In this document: positions 28,166 to 37,264 of the stretch, piece by piece
Numbering within the stretch: position 1 is the first letter of the stretch
How the letters are laid out: each line of letters opens with the position of its first letter
NCBI RefSeq assembly: GCF_000974365.1
Contig: NZ_BAZW01000035.1
Span: forward strand, 1-43,862
Length of the DNA: 43,862 bases
Reading direction: 5' to 3'
Source: Geofilum rubicundum JCM 15548
GTDB taxonomy: Bacteria; Bacteroidota; Bacteroidia; Bacteroidales; Marinilabiliaceae
Translations under genes and position numbers: made by a program
The notes under the pieces: model-generated
The model's database searches: none
The model's input: only the letters and a program-made list of their open reading frames with translations
Told to the model about the DNA's origin: nothing

Positions 28166-29623
28166 TTACAATTGCTCAAAAAATTCCCGGATAATCTCCC
28201 GGTCATCAAAATGAGACCGAACCCCCTTCACCTCCTGGTAGGTTTCATGGCCTTTGCCGGCTACCAAAATAACATCCCCCTTTTTGGCCATGGAACAGGC
28301 CGTTCGTATGGCTTCTCTCCTATTGGTAATGGAAATAACCTTTATCCGGTCTTTAAAATCCACCCCTTCCATCATCTGGCCGATTATGGTCTCCGGATCC
28401 TCACTGCGCGGATTATCAGATGTCAAAATAACCTTGGTACTGCTCTTCACAGCCTCTGCAGCCATAATGGGCCGCTTGAAAGGATCCCGGTCGCCGCCCG
28501 TTCCCACAACGGTAATCAGATCATTCTGTGCTTGCCGAATCTGGTTCAAAGCCTCCAGCACATTTTGCAAGGCATCGGGGGTATGCGCATAATCCACCAC
28601 GGCCGTAATGCCGGTACGTGAACGAATGGTTTCAAAGCGCCCGTCCACCGGCAACAATTTACTCAGAGCCGTCAGCACCTCCTCCTGATCCCAATTCAAC
28701 AGCAAAGCAGCCCCATAAACGGCCACCAGATTGGCCGCATTAAAGCGGCCGATAAACGGGGTCCAAAGCTCCTTACCATTGATTTCGAGATGCATGCCTT
28801 CAAAGAGACTTTCAATGACCCGCACACGGTAATCCGCCATCTCACGCAAAGAAAAAGTTTTGTGAACCGCTTTGCAATTCTGCAACATCACCGAACCGTT
28901 TTTATCGTCGGCATTGGCCAGAGCAAATGCGTCTTTTTCAAGACCATCAAAGAAGCCCTTTTTAGCCTTCAGATAAGCATCAAAGGTCAGGTGGTAGTCC
29001 AGATGATCATGCGTGATATTGGTAAAAACACCACCGGCAAACCGAAGACCCGCAATACGGTTTTGCACCACCGCGTGAGAGCTGACCTCCATGAAACAAT
29101 AACCACAACCGGCATCCACCATTTGCCGGAGCATACCCTGAAGGGTTAAGGCATCAGGCGTTGTATGGGTAGCAGCTATAACCGTTTGATCCACGAAATT
29201 GGCCACCGTAGAGCACAATCCTGACTTATACCCCAATTCACCAGCCAATCGGTACAGCAAGGTGACAATAGTGGTTTTACCATTGGTGCCCGTGACGCCC
29301 ACCAATTGGAGTTGCTGCGACGGATAGTCGTAGTGACAGGCAGCCAACCAGCCGAGGGACCTGGCGGTATCCGCCACCCGAATATAGATCACCCCATCCG
29401 GTGTTTCGACAGGGATTTCTTCACACACCACCACCTGGCAACCGGCAGCGATTGCTTTGGGAATAAAAGTATGCCCATCGACCTTCGTACCGCGCATGGC
29501 CACAAAAATAAATCCATCAGCAGCCTGTCGCGAATCAAATGTCAGGGCTGAGATCTCCGGATCTCCCGTTCCAACCATCTCCAAGACATCCAGATCCTTT
29601 AAATATTCATTTAGCTGCTTCAT
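28166..29623 (-). CDS. murE: UDP-MurNAc-L-Ala-D-Glu--meso-diaminopimelate ligase
   Basis: MurE adds the third amino acid of the stem peptide. The DNPRSEDP motif in the C-terminal domain marks enzymes that use meso-DAP; lysine-adding enzymes differ there. Other marks are the ATP loop LVGVTGTNGKTTIVTLLYRL, HTTPDALTLQGML, NITHDHLDYHLTFDAYLKAKKG, VVDYAHTPDALQNVL and VAGKGHETYQEV. I start at 29623 (MKQLNEYLKDLDVL), preceded by AGGATAT; the longer ORF to 29728 runs into ftsI and is not supported. This gives 485 aa. It matches the presence of aspartokinase in the window, which feeds DAP synthesis. Confidence 0.95.
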   Translation of the reverse strand: MKQLNEYLKDLDVLEMVGTGDPEISALTFDSRQAADGFIFVAMRGTKVDGHTFIPKAIAAGCQVVVCEEIPVETPDGVIYIRVADTARSLGWLAACHYDYPSQQLQLVGVTGTNGKTTIVTLLYRLAGELGYKSGLCSTVANFVDQTVIAATHTTPDALTLQGMLRQMVDAGCGYCFMEVSSHAVVQNRIAGLRFAGGVFTNITHDHLDYHLTFDAYLKAKKGFFDGLEKDAFALANADDKNGSVMLQNCKAVHKTFSLREMADYRVRVIESLFEGMHLEINGKELWTPFIGRFNAANLVAVYGAALLLNWDQEEVLTALSKLLPVDGRFETIRSRTGITAVVDYAHTPDALQNVLEALNQIRQAQNDLITVVGTGGDRDPFKRPIMAAEAVKSSTKVILTSDNPRSEDPETIIGQMMEGVDFKDRIKVISITNRREAIRTACSMAKKGDVILVAGKGHETYQEVKGVRSHFDDREIIREFFEQL

Positions 29624-29657
29624 ATATCCTAGTTTTTGCCCCCTATGCGGGGCATGA

Positions 29658-31769
29658 TTAACCCAATCTAATAAAAATAGTACTTCCCTTGCGAACGGCA
29701 CTTCCGGCCTGTTGCGACTGGGAAACAACGCGTCCCACCCCCTGTAGATGAACTTTTAAGCCAATATTCTCCAGAACAGCCACCGCATCTTTAGCGCCCA
29801 TGCCAATAACGGCAGGGACCAAACCCACAGGTATCGGTTTGGGCCGAAAGACCACCCCTGTATCAGAAGCCAGTGTCGACACCCAATCGTTGATGGGATG
29901 ACGTTCATACACCGGGTAATTCAGTTCTTCAAAAACAGTGACCAGGTCGCCCATCGGTCCACCTTTCGAATAGGGGAAAACCCCATAATTCTCGGCCCTT
30001 TCCCATTCGGCCTTCTCCACAAAGTCAAAACCCGTGGCATACACCCTGTCCGCAATTTCCCGAAACACAGAGCCGGCTACCACGTTTCCATAATAAACAT
30101 TGTTAGAGGGGGCCGTCACCACTACTATACAAGAATACCGGGGGCGATCGGCCGGAAAGTAACCCACAAAAGAAGCCTGGTACTCCACACCACCACTTTT
30201 ATAACCCTGTGACCCTTTGGCCACCTGAGCGGTACCCGTTTTTCCGGCAATGGAATAATTGCTGTTTCGAATGTTACGAGCCGTGCCCCGCTCCACCACA
30301 CCGACCAGCAATTGATGGGCTGTTTCAATGGTTTCACGCGAAGCTATGGAAGAATTCAATACCACCGGCGCAAAACGCTCCACCATTTTCCCATGCCGGC
30401 TCAAGCCTTTGGCAAACATGGGCTTTACCATTTGGCCTTTATTGGCCACAGCATTGTAAAAAGAAAGGGTTTGTAGGGGCGTCATCTGCACCTCGTAACC
30501 AATGGACATCCATGGCAGAGTGACGCCCGACCAGGAATTATCGCCCGGATATTTGATCACGGGGCGTCCCTCCCCTTTTATCTCAATCCCTAATTGTTTG
30601 TTCAATCCCATATTATACAGCCGGTCAACAAAGCGCCTGGGATTGTCCTTATAATTATCATAAATAATACGGGAGATACCGATATTGGAAGATTTTTCAA
30701 AAACCTCTCCGACACTGAGCATTCCGTAACCACCATGATGGCTGTCCCGCATAATCCGGTCGAAGTACCGGTAGGCACCATTCCCGGTATCAATGGAATC
30801 GCCAATCCGCACCACGCCGTCTTCCAAAGCAGCCATTAAGGTGGCCAGTTTAAAAGTAGATCCCGGCTCCGTGGATTCCCCGATGGCATAATTGAAATAA
30901 TCCTCGATGTACACCCCGGGTCGTTGGCGGTGCAAATTGACCAGCGCCTTAATGGCACCGGTCTCCACCTCCATTAAAATAGCCACCCCATGCTGGGCGT
31001 TGTGCAAGGCCAACTGTGTGCGCAAGGCGTGTTCAGCCACATCCTGAATACCAATATCCAAAGCGGTTACCACATCCAGACCATCCACAGGGGGAGTCAC
31101 AACCTCCGGCACCCATCTGCCCGAAATGCGTTTCATCACACTGGTACCGGGCGTTCCCCGCAGCACATCATCATAGGCCCTCTCCAGGCCCACCATGCCA
31201 CCCTTGGAACTTTCACCATAAAGTTTCCCGATGGTGCGGGAAGCCAGCGAACCAAAAGGCTGTTTACGCTGGTCGTACTGTTCCGGAATAAACCCGCCCT
31301 TATTGGGTCCCTCCCTAAACAGCGGAAAATGGTTCACTATTTGTAATTCGGTATAGGAAATGCGACGCGGATGCACCATGTAATAGCGACGCCCCTTTTG
31401 TCGCGCCACCCGCAAATCCCGCTTATAGGCCGCAGCGCTTTTATCTCTGAAAAAGCGCGAAAGCTGTATCGACAACGAATCAATATGGGCATTAAATTTG
31501 GCATCGGTTAACCCTTCGGCCAACAAATCCATGTACAAACGGTAATTGGGAACCGAACAGGCCAGCTTCATACCATGAACATCCAGGATATCCCCCCGGT
31601 TGGGCTCCACCACATTCTCGCTACGCTCTACCTCACGCGCCATCGACTTCCACTTTTCAGAATTGAAAAGTTTCAGTGACAACAATTCAACCAATAACCA
31701 CAAAGCAAGCCCCAGGAAAAAAAGGTACACAACCCCCACCCTGAACATGATGCTTTTTTTAATGGTCAT
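29658..31769 (-). CDS. ftsI: Division-specific class B penicillin-binding protein with PASTA domain
   Basis: This is the septal transpeptidase that cross-links peptidoglycan made by FtsW. The 703-aa protein has one N-terminal membrane helix (about 8-30) and a dimerisation domain with VEPNRGDILDVHG. The transpeptidase domain carries the catalytic tetrad S304-T-F-K307, the second motif S360-S-N362 and the third K510-T-G. A single PASTA domain (about 641-703, VPAVIGMGAKDAVAVLENIGLKV) closes the protein, as in many Bacteroidota and Gram-positive relatives, and probably binds cell wall fragments. It sits between ftsL and murE, its standard place. Confidence 0.95.
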   Translation of the reverse strand: MTIKKSIMFRVGVVYLFFLGLALWLLVELLSLKLFNSEKWKSMAREVERSENVVEPNRGDILDVHGMKLACSVPNYRLYMDLLAEGLTDAKFNAHIDSLSIQLSRFFRDKSAAAYKRDLRVARQKGRRYYMVHPRRISYTELQIVNHFPLFREGPNKGGFIPEQYDQRKQPFGSLASRTIGKLYGESSKGGMVGLERAYDDVLRGTPGTSVMKRISGRWVPEVVTPPVDGLDVVTALDIGIQDVAEHALRTQLALHNAQHGVAILMEVETGAIKALVNLHRQRPGVYIEDYFNYAIGESTEPGSTFKLATLMAALEDGVVRIGDSIDTGNGAYRYFDRIMRDSHHGGYGMLSVGEVFEKSSNIGISRIIYDNYKDNPRRFVDRLYNMGLNKQLGIEIKGEGRPVIKYPGDNSWSGVTLPWMSIGYEVQMTPLQTLSFYNAVANKGQMVKPMFAKGLSRHGKMVERFAPVVLNSSIASRETIETAHQLLVGVVERGTARNIRNSNYSIAGKTGTAQVAKGSQGYKSGGVEYQASFVGYFPADRPRYSCIVVVTAPSNNVYYGNVVAGSVFREIADRVYATGFDFVEKAEWERAENYGVFPYSKGGPMGDLVTVFEELNYPVYERHPINDWVSTLASDTGVVFRPKPIPVGLVPAVIGMGAKDAVAVLENIGLKVHLQGVGRVVSQSQQAGSAVRKGSTIFIRLG

Positions 31770-31781
31770 ATTATCTCTCCT

Positions 31782-32162
31782 CTATTTTTTGGTTTTCAAT
31801 ATTCTGGGGGGTGTTTTAAGCACTTCCAGCCCCAGTCCGGCATCATTTACTCTGGACACGACCTCTGATTGGCGACTCATTTGCATCAATTCCGAAGAAG
31901 TGGTAATGGCCTCATATTTAAGATCCTTTAATTCACGGTTCAAAGCCACCTGCTCTTTCAACAACTTTTCAACCGAATAATGATTGTTGATATAAATAAA
32001 AGCCAAAATAACCAGAAACAAAAAATAAGGCCATTGGCGTGAAATGGAACTGCTGCTAAAAAACTCGCCATTGATGAAGTCCTTAAAGGTATAGCCCTTA
32101 ATGTCCTGTATGACCTCTTGGCCCGATTCAAAATCCTTATATCTTTTACTACGCTTCCACAT
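31782..32162 (-). CDS. ftsL: FtsL-like division protein
   Basis: This small bitopic protein (126 aa) has a cytoplasmic stretch of about 45 residues, one membrane helix (WPYFLFLVILAFIYINN) and a periplasmic coiled coil (VEKLLKEQVALNRELKDLKYEAI). That layout, with the place between rsmH and the PBP, defines FtsL; sequence identity in this family is low. It would bind FtsQ and FtsB and activate FtsW/FtsI. Its ATG overlaps the rsmH stop by one base (TAATG on the minus strand), so translation is probably coupled. The cytoplasmic part is longer than in E. coli. Confidence 0.85.
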   Translation of the reverse strand: MWKRSKRYKDFESGQEVIQDIKGYTFKDFINGEFFSSSSISRQWPYFLFLVILAFIYINNHYSVEKLLKEQVALNRELKDLKYEAITTSSELMQMSRQSEVVSRVNDAGLGLEVLKTPPRILKTKK

Positions 32163-33071
32163 TATTCTGTCTTTTGAGCAATCCGCAATTTGGCACTCCG
32201 GGCCCGGGGGTTCTTTTCTATCTCTTCTTCCGAAGGCACGATCACCTTCCGGGTAATCAATTCAAAAGGCACCGAGGCGTGGCCATAAATATCCCTTTCC
32301 ACTTCCGACTGATCCATATCTCCGGTTCTGAAAAAATTCTTCACCAGTCGGTCTTCCAGCGAGTGGTACGACATGATTACCAGACGCCCACCTGGTTTCA
32401 AGACTTCCACGGTATGCCTGAGCATTTCCCGCAAGACCTCCATCTCACCATTTACCTCAATGCGTAAGGCCTGAAAGACCTGTCCCATAAAACGCGCGGC
32501 GTCCTTGCGGGGTGCCAGCTTTGCCGCTAAATCTTTCAGCTCACTGGTTGTTTCAAAAGGCTTAGCCCCTCTAAAACCGGCAATTTCGTTCACCAGTCGC
32601 CGGGCCGAAGAAATCTCCCCATACAATTTAAAAATCCGTATCAAATCTTCCTCACTGTAGCTATTAAGCACCTCGGCCGCTGTAATACCAGTCTGCCGGT
32701 TCATACGCATGTCCAGATCCCCTTCAAAGCGAAAAGAAAAGCCCCTGTCCGGCGAATCAAAATGGTGCGACGACACCCCAAGGTCTGCTAAAATACCATC
32801 CAGAGGCGTCGCATCCAAATATTTAGCAAACTGATACAAATACCGGAAATTGTGACGGACAAAAGTGACCCGGCTGTCCTCAATCCTGTTATCCCAGGCA
32901 TCCTCATCCTGATCAAAAACAATCAATCGACTCGGGACCCAATTTTTCAAGAATGGCTCTGCTATGTCCGCCACCCCCAAAAGTTAAATCACAATAAGTG
33001 CCATCGGGCTTTATATTCAAGCCCTCCATACAAGGTTGCAAAAGTACCGGTGTGTGATAGGTGGCGTTCAT
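32162..33071 (-). CDS. rsmH: 16S rRNA (cytosine-1402 N4) methyltransferase RsmH (one frameshift)
   Basis: RsmH (MraW) methylates C1402 in the ribosomal P site using S-adenosylmethionine. The true N-terminus lies upstream of the long ORF: from 33071 the frame reads [18 protein letters not shown] and [20 protein letters not shown], the SAM-binding start. The reading frame then shifts somewhere in 32929-32960 and continues as [15 protein letters not shown]. Later marks are [54 protein letters not shown] and [13 protein letters not shown]. Unlike the other breaks, this one needs +2 or -1: either an AG lost from GAGAG (reading LGPESRLIVF) or an extra A in AAAAA. The length is about 303 aa. Confidence 0.9.
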
Positions 33072-33107
33072 CAAAATGGGATTTCGTTCAAAAATGGAAA
33101 AAACGGT

Positions 33108-33563
33108 TTAATCGGTCTTCGGGTTACCCAGCAAGGCTTCAGCCTGTCCGGCCAAAACATCCGGATTATCAGACATGGTCAAATAAACCTCGCGCGACCA
33201 AAGCTCAATATATCGGTCCACCCCGACCAGCATGACCTCCCGGTTGGCCTCCACCTGATCCATCAAGCGCCGGGGAATTAAAAAGCGGCCGTTACCATCC
33301 AGACTGATTTCAGCCGAAGCCCTGAAAAAATCGCGCAAAAATTGTTTGTGTTCACGTTTGTAGGGATTCAGCTTTTGTCGTAAATTCACCAATTCTTCCT
33401 CCCAATAGGCATAGGGGTACAACACCAGACATTTTTCAAATAAATCCTTTCGCACCACAAAACGCCATTCCTCCTGTCCCACTGATTTTTTAAAGGCAGC
33501 AGGAAGCACTATGCGACCTTTCGCATCGGCTTTACATTCAAAATCGCCTATAAATGTGACCAT
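33108..33563 (-). CDS. mraZ: Transcriptional regulator MraZ
   Basis: MraZ binds repeated sites in front of the dcw operon and tunes its expression; in other bacteria it represses. The 151-aa protein has two AbrB/SpoVT-like swaps: GDFECKADAKGRIVLPAAFKKSV at the start and SAEISLDGNGRFLIPRRLMDQ in the second half, each with the D-x-K/N-GR-x-x-x-P pattern. It is the first gene of the cluster, 37 bp before the rsmH start. I looked for the usual GTGGG-type repeats: the plus strand has TACCCC and TTTACCCCAC near 33620, which could contain one or two such sites, but no clear set of three. Confidence 0.93.
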   Translation of the reverse strand: MVTFIGDFECKADAKGRIVLPAAFKKSVGQEEWRFVVRKDLFEKCLVLYPYAYWEEELVNLRQKLNPYKREHKQFLRDFFRASAEISLDGNGRFLIPRRLMDQVEANREVMLVGVDRYIELWSREVYLTMSDNPDVLAGQAEALLGNPKTD

Positions 33564-33585
33564 TACAATTTTACACTTTTACCCG

Positions 33586-33617
33586 TAAAGGTATGATATT
33601 TTTATCCCACAATCAAC
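33586..33617 (-). promoter_or_regulatory. Probable promoter of the dcw cluster
   Basis: On the minus strand GTTG (33614-33617), a 20-nt spacer and TACCTTTA (33586-33593) each differ from the TTTG / TAnnTTTG consensus at one base. It is 22 bp upstream of mraZ. Confidence 0.45.
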
Positions 33618-33726
33618 CACTTTACCCCACTTTATTTTAGCTTTTTTTAGGCACCCGAAACCATTTGCCCGATTTTTTCGTATCATTGGACTCTCTTTAG
33701 AGAAGTATTTTTAAATAAGTATTCCA

Positions 33727-34584
33727 GTGACGAGCCAAACAACGATAAGAAACCCGAAAGAGGGAGAAGAGTTACTCATTGATATAGAGCAGGTTTTTGC
33801 CAACAAAAACCCCGCATTGTTAAAAACAATTCCCGGTTTCATCATCCGTTATCTGAAAAGGATTACCCATCAGGATGGCGTAAACCGGATCATTACACAA
33901 AACAACCACATTAAGGGACTTCCTTTTTCACAGGCCATTCTGGATGATTTTGGCGTAAAATTTAACACCATCGGCCTTGAAAACATTCCGGAAGATGGCC
34001 GCTATCTGTTTGCCTCCAACCACCCCTTGGGCGGCATGGATGGCATTGCTTTTTTAACTGCCACCGGCCAAAGATTTCCCAATATCAAATTTCCGGTGAA
34101 CGACATCCTCATGCACATCAAGGGCCTCAACAACATCTTTTTGCCGGTCAATAAGCATGGTGGCCACTCCCGTGAGGCTGCCAGGGTATTGGAAGAAACC
34201 TACCAGAGCGATGCCCAAATTTTATTTTTCCCGGCGGGACTGGTCAGCCGTAAACAACAAGGCGGCATTATCAAAGACCTGGAATGGAAAAGAAATTTCA
34301 TCAAAAAGGCCATTCAGCACCAGCGAGACGTTGTGCCCGTCCATATTTCGGGTCACAACACCCCTTTCTTCTACAATTTGGCCAAATGGCGCAAACGCCT
34401 GGGGATTAAAGCCAACATAGAAATGCTTTATCTGGCTGATGAAATGTTTAAACAAAAAGGGGAAAACCTCACCATTCGCTACGGTCAGCCCGTCCCCTGG
34501 CAATCCCTTAAAAATGAAAAGGATGCAGCCAAATCGGCCGAAAAAATAAAAGAAATGGTATATGCCTTAGCGAAAAACGACTAA
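33727..34584 (+). CDS. GlsA-like PlsC-family O-acyltransferase
   Basis: This is a lysophospholipid-acyltransferase-fold protein of 285 aa. The acyltransferase box is SNHPLGGMDGIAF (H-x4-D form), followed by PVNDILMHIKGLNNIFLPVNKHG and the acceptor motif FFPAGLVSRK, with VVPVHISGHNTPFF near the end. Together with the GNAT protein after it, it matches the GlsA/GlsB pair that makes N-acyl-3-acyloxyacyl-glycine lipids in Bacteroides, where GlsA adds the second, ester-linked acyl chain. The function by analogy is inference. The start is the GTG at 33727, since no ATG fits. It is divergent from mraZ; no clear promoter is seen, though TATTTTTA at 33706-33713 is a weak candidate. Confidence 0.8.
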   Translation: MTSQTTIRNPKEGEELLIDIEQVFANKNPALLKTIPGFIIRYLKRITHQDGVNRIITQNNHIKGLPFSQAILDDFGVKFNTIGLENIPEDGRYLFASNHPLGGMDGIAFLTATGQRFPNIKFPVNDILMHIKGLNNIFLPVNKHGGHSREAARVLEETYQSDAQILFFPAGLVSRKQQGGIIKDLEWKRNFIKKAIQHQRDVVPVHISGHNTPFFYNLAKWRKRLGIKANIEMLYLADEMFKQKGENLTIRYGQPVPWQSLKNEKDAAKSAEKIKEMVYALAKND

Positions 34585-34589
34585 TTTTG
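34582..34589 (+). promoter_or_regulatory. -7 element overlapping the stop codon of the O-acyltransferase gene
   Basis: TAATTTTG fits TAnnTTTG exactly. Its first three bases are the TAA stop of the upstream gene, and it lies 23 bp before the next ATG. No matching -33 element is seen. Confidence 0.35.
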
Positions 34590-34612
34590 TATCAAAATAA
34601 ATTTTGAATTTA

Positions 34613-35563
34613 ATGGAATCCATCAAACCAGTAATTTCCCCTGTGCCTACTCACATACTGGAGGCAGAACTTACAAAAGAGATATTTGTAAGAAAGACCA
34701 ACAAAGGGGACAACCGCATCTATGACTTTGCAGCCCATCAAGCCCCCCATCTTTTGAAAGAAGTAGGACGTTTAAGGGAGCTGACTTTCAGAGCTGCCGG
34801 CGGCGGTACAGGTAAAGAGATTGACCTCGACAGTTACGACACGAGTGAGGTTCCTTATCGCCAACTAATTGTATGGGATCCTTCCGAAAAAGAAATACTT
34901 GGCGGCTATCGTTACATCATGGGCGACCAGCTGCACACCAATGCCAAAGGAGAAATTGAAATAGCCACCGCCAAAATGTTTCATTTCTCAGAGGATTTCA
35001 TCGAGAACTATCTGCCCTACACCATAGAGTTGGGCCGATCCTTTGTACAACCCCATTACCAGTCGAGCAAGATGGGCTCCAAAAGTCTGTTTGCCCTCGA
35101 CAACCTGTGGGACGGACTGGGTTCATTGATGGTCAACAACCCCCACATGAAATACTTTTTTGGCAAAGTAACCATGTACACCCAGTCGAACCAGGAAGCC
35201 CGCGATTTAATCCGCTCATTTATGGGCATTTATTTCCGGGACAAGAACAATCTGGTGTACCCTAAGAACCCGGTCGAATCCACCATTCGGCCCGAAGTCG
35301 TGGCAGAATTATTTGGCGGTCAGTCGTACGCCGATGACTACAAGATATTGAGCAAGAAAGTCCGGGAACTGGGCGAAAACATCCCTCCGCTGATCAACGC
35401 CTACATGAACCTGTCCCCTTCCATGAAGACTTTTGGAACGGCGGTGAACGACGGATTTGGCGGCGTAGAGGAAACGGGTATCATCATTACCATCAAGGAG
35501 CTTTATGAAGCCAAAATCAACCGGCACGTGGACAGTTACAACCGCAACGATCCACACGATTAA
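34613..35563 (+). CDS. GlsB-like GNAT-fold N-acyltransferase
   Basis: The 316-aa protein belongs to the hemolysin/OlsB-related N-acyltransferases, which transfer a hydroxy-acyl chain from acyl carrier protein to an amino acid. Typical parts are EVGRLRELTFRAAGGGTGKEIDLDSYDT, QLIVWDPSEKEILGGYRYIMGD and YTIELGRSFVQPHYQS, close to the OlsB pattern of E-x-GR-S-x-V. By comparison with GlsB of Bacteroides it would acylate glycine, the first step of glycine-lipid synthesis. I start at the ATG at 34613 and not the TTG at 34604, since the latter lies close to the -7 element. It ends with a strong terminator. Confidence 0.8.
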   Translation: MESIKPVISPVPTHILEAELTKEIFVRKTNKGDNRIYDFAAHQAPHLLKEVGRLRELTFRAAGGGTGKEIDLDSYDTSEVPYRQLIVWDPSEKEILGGYRYIMGDQLHTNAKGEIEIATAKMFHFSEDFIENYLPYTIELGRSFVQPHYQSSKMGSKSLFALDNLWDGLGSLMVNNPHMKYFFGKVTMYTQSNQEARDLIRSFMGIYFRDKNNLVYPKNPVESTIRPEVVAELFGGQSYADDYKILSKKVRELGENIPPLINAYMNLSPSMKTFGTAVNDGFGGVEETGIIITIKELYEAKINRHVDSYNRNDPHD

Positions 35564-35586
35564 TCGGACAAAATTCAATAAAACAA

Positions 35587-35636
35587 AAAGCCGCATGGAA
35601 AAAGAAGAATTCTCCCATGCGGCTTTGTTGTTTTTT
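35587..35636 (+). terminator. Rho-independent terminator of the acyltransferase pair
   Basis: AAAGCCGCATGG (35587-35598) pairs with CCATGCGGCTTT (35615-35626), a 12-bp stem with a 16-nt A-rich loop. It is followed by GTTGTTTTTT. Confidence 0.85.
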
Positions 35637-35711
35637 CCTTACTTTTAAGAATTAACAAAACCATCTTAGACAAAGCTTGTTCCATTAGTAGGCCGGAAAG
35701 GCCTTTCTAAT

Positions 35712-37264
35712 ATGTTTTTTCATAAAAAGCGCATCGACCATAATATGAAGCATTTTGATCTGGTGATAGTAGGCAGCGGACCTGCCGGTTTCTCAGCCGC
35801 CGTGCGCGGCGTCGATTTTGGCATGAAAGTCTGTTTGATAGAAGGCTCCCACCTGGGCGGGGCCGGCATCATGAACGGGGCACTGACCTCTAAAACCATG
35901 TATGAATTATCGCTCGATTACTCCATCGCCGCGCGGGTAGACCGGGGTTATCGGGCCAGCGGGCTCTCTGTGGATTACAAAAAAGTGCTCAACACCGTTA
36001 TGCAAGCCGCCAAAGAGAAGCAATACCAGATGCGCAGTCAGATCGAAACCTTTGCCCGCTCCAAAGACCTCAAAGGCGGCATCACGCTGATGCAGGGCAT
36101 GGCCTCCTTCATCAACAACCGATCGATGCGGGTGGTATCGGACGAAAAAGAAGAGGTGGTCACCGGTACCAATTTTCTCATCGCCACAGGCTCCAAACCC
36201 CGGGAATATCCCGGATTGGAGGTGGATGGACAAAGAATCATTGACTCCAACGGCGTACTGGCCCTCAAGCAGTTCCCGGAAAGAATCCTCATTATCGGCT
36301 CAGGCATCATTGGTTGTGAGTTCGCCACCATCTTCTCCAACTTTAAGCAAACCGAAGTGCACCTCCTGGACCGCTCCAACCGGGTACTTCCCTATGAGGA
36401 TGATGATGTCAGCGACTACGTGGCCGACAACCTGGCGATTAACGGGGTAACCATTCATCACACGGCCCAGTTAAGAACCGTCAAAAAACACCCCGGCCAC
36501 CTCGAAGTCATTCTTGATTATGACGATGGACACAGTAAAGTATTGGAAGTGGACGTGGCCCTCATTTCCATCGGCCGGGTCAGCCATCTGGAATCGCTCC
36601 AACCGCAGAATGCCGGACTGCAACCCACTGAGCGGGGCACACTCACCATCAATGACAACTGCCAGGTGATGATCAATGGAAAACCGTCTCATATATATGC
36701 CGCAGGAGATGTTTCAGGCCATTCACAACTTTACAGCGTGGCCGAATTGCAAGGAAGAAAGGCCGTCGAAAAAATGGTGGGGAAAGCGGGATATCCGCTG
36801 GATTATTCGCACATGAGCACCCTGATGTTTTTTAAGCCGGAAGTAGCGGCCGTCGGCGCCAACGAAAAATCTCTGCAGAAACAGGGCATTCCCTATAGGG
36901 CAGCTATTATTCCAACAAACTCATCAACCGGGCCATTGCCATGCGCAGCACCACCGGCTTTATCAAAATACTGGTCAGCAACGACGACACCCAACGCATT
37001 CTGGGCATGCGGGCCTCAGGCCCGCAAGCCTCTGCCTACATCGTGTCTGTGGCGCACCTCATCAATCAGGGCAACAGTCTGCGCGAAGTACTCAAGATTT
37101 TCTATCCACACCCAAGCGTTTCAGAAGGCATACAGGAGTGTTTGAGGACAATAGGCGGACGGTCCATTTACAAACCAGTGGCCTTCCCCGATGACATCTA
37201 TATCCGGGAATGGAAACCTGAAGATAAACCCACCAACGATGGCGCACCCAAAATCGAGATTTAA
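35712..37264 (+). CDS. Dihydrolipoamide-dehydrogenase-like flavoprotein without redox cysteines (one frameshift)
   Basis: This is a two-dinucleotide-binding flavoprotein of the pyridine nucleotide-disulfide oxidoreductase fold. It has the FAD loop VIVGSGPAGFSAAVRG near residue 18, the NAD(P) loop RILIIGSGIIGCEFATIF, the second FAD site HIYAAGDVSGHSQL, and the dimer-domain YPHPSVSEGIQE. The usual CxxxxC motif is absent: the place is filled by GGAGIMNGALTSK (49-61), with Gly52 and Ala57 at the cysteine sites. It is therefore not a disulfide reductase; it may be closer to soluble transhydrogenases or NADH-dependent reductases. The frame breaks at about 36898-36904; one added base joins SLQKQGIPYRAA to YYSNKLINRAIAMRSTTGFIKI. 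An ATG at 35745 is an alternative start that fits the FAD domain better. Confidence 0.8.

Noticed and set aside
35690-35704. Small hairpin AGGCC-GGAAA-GGCCT just before the flavoprotein start
   Set aside because: It might hide a ribosome site, but the stem is only 5 bp and the start codon itself is uncertain, so I did not list it as a regulatory feature.
36941-37264. Independent 107-aa gene
   Set aside because: It is the dimerisation domain of the flavoprotein, out of frame by one missing base.
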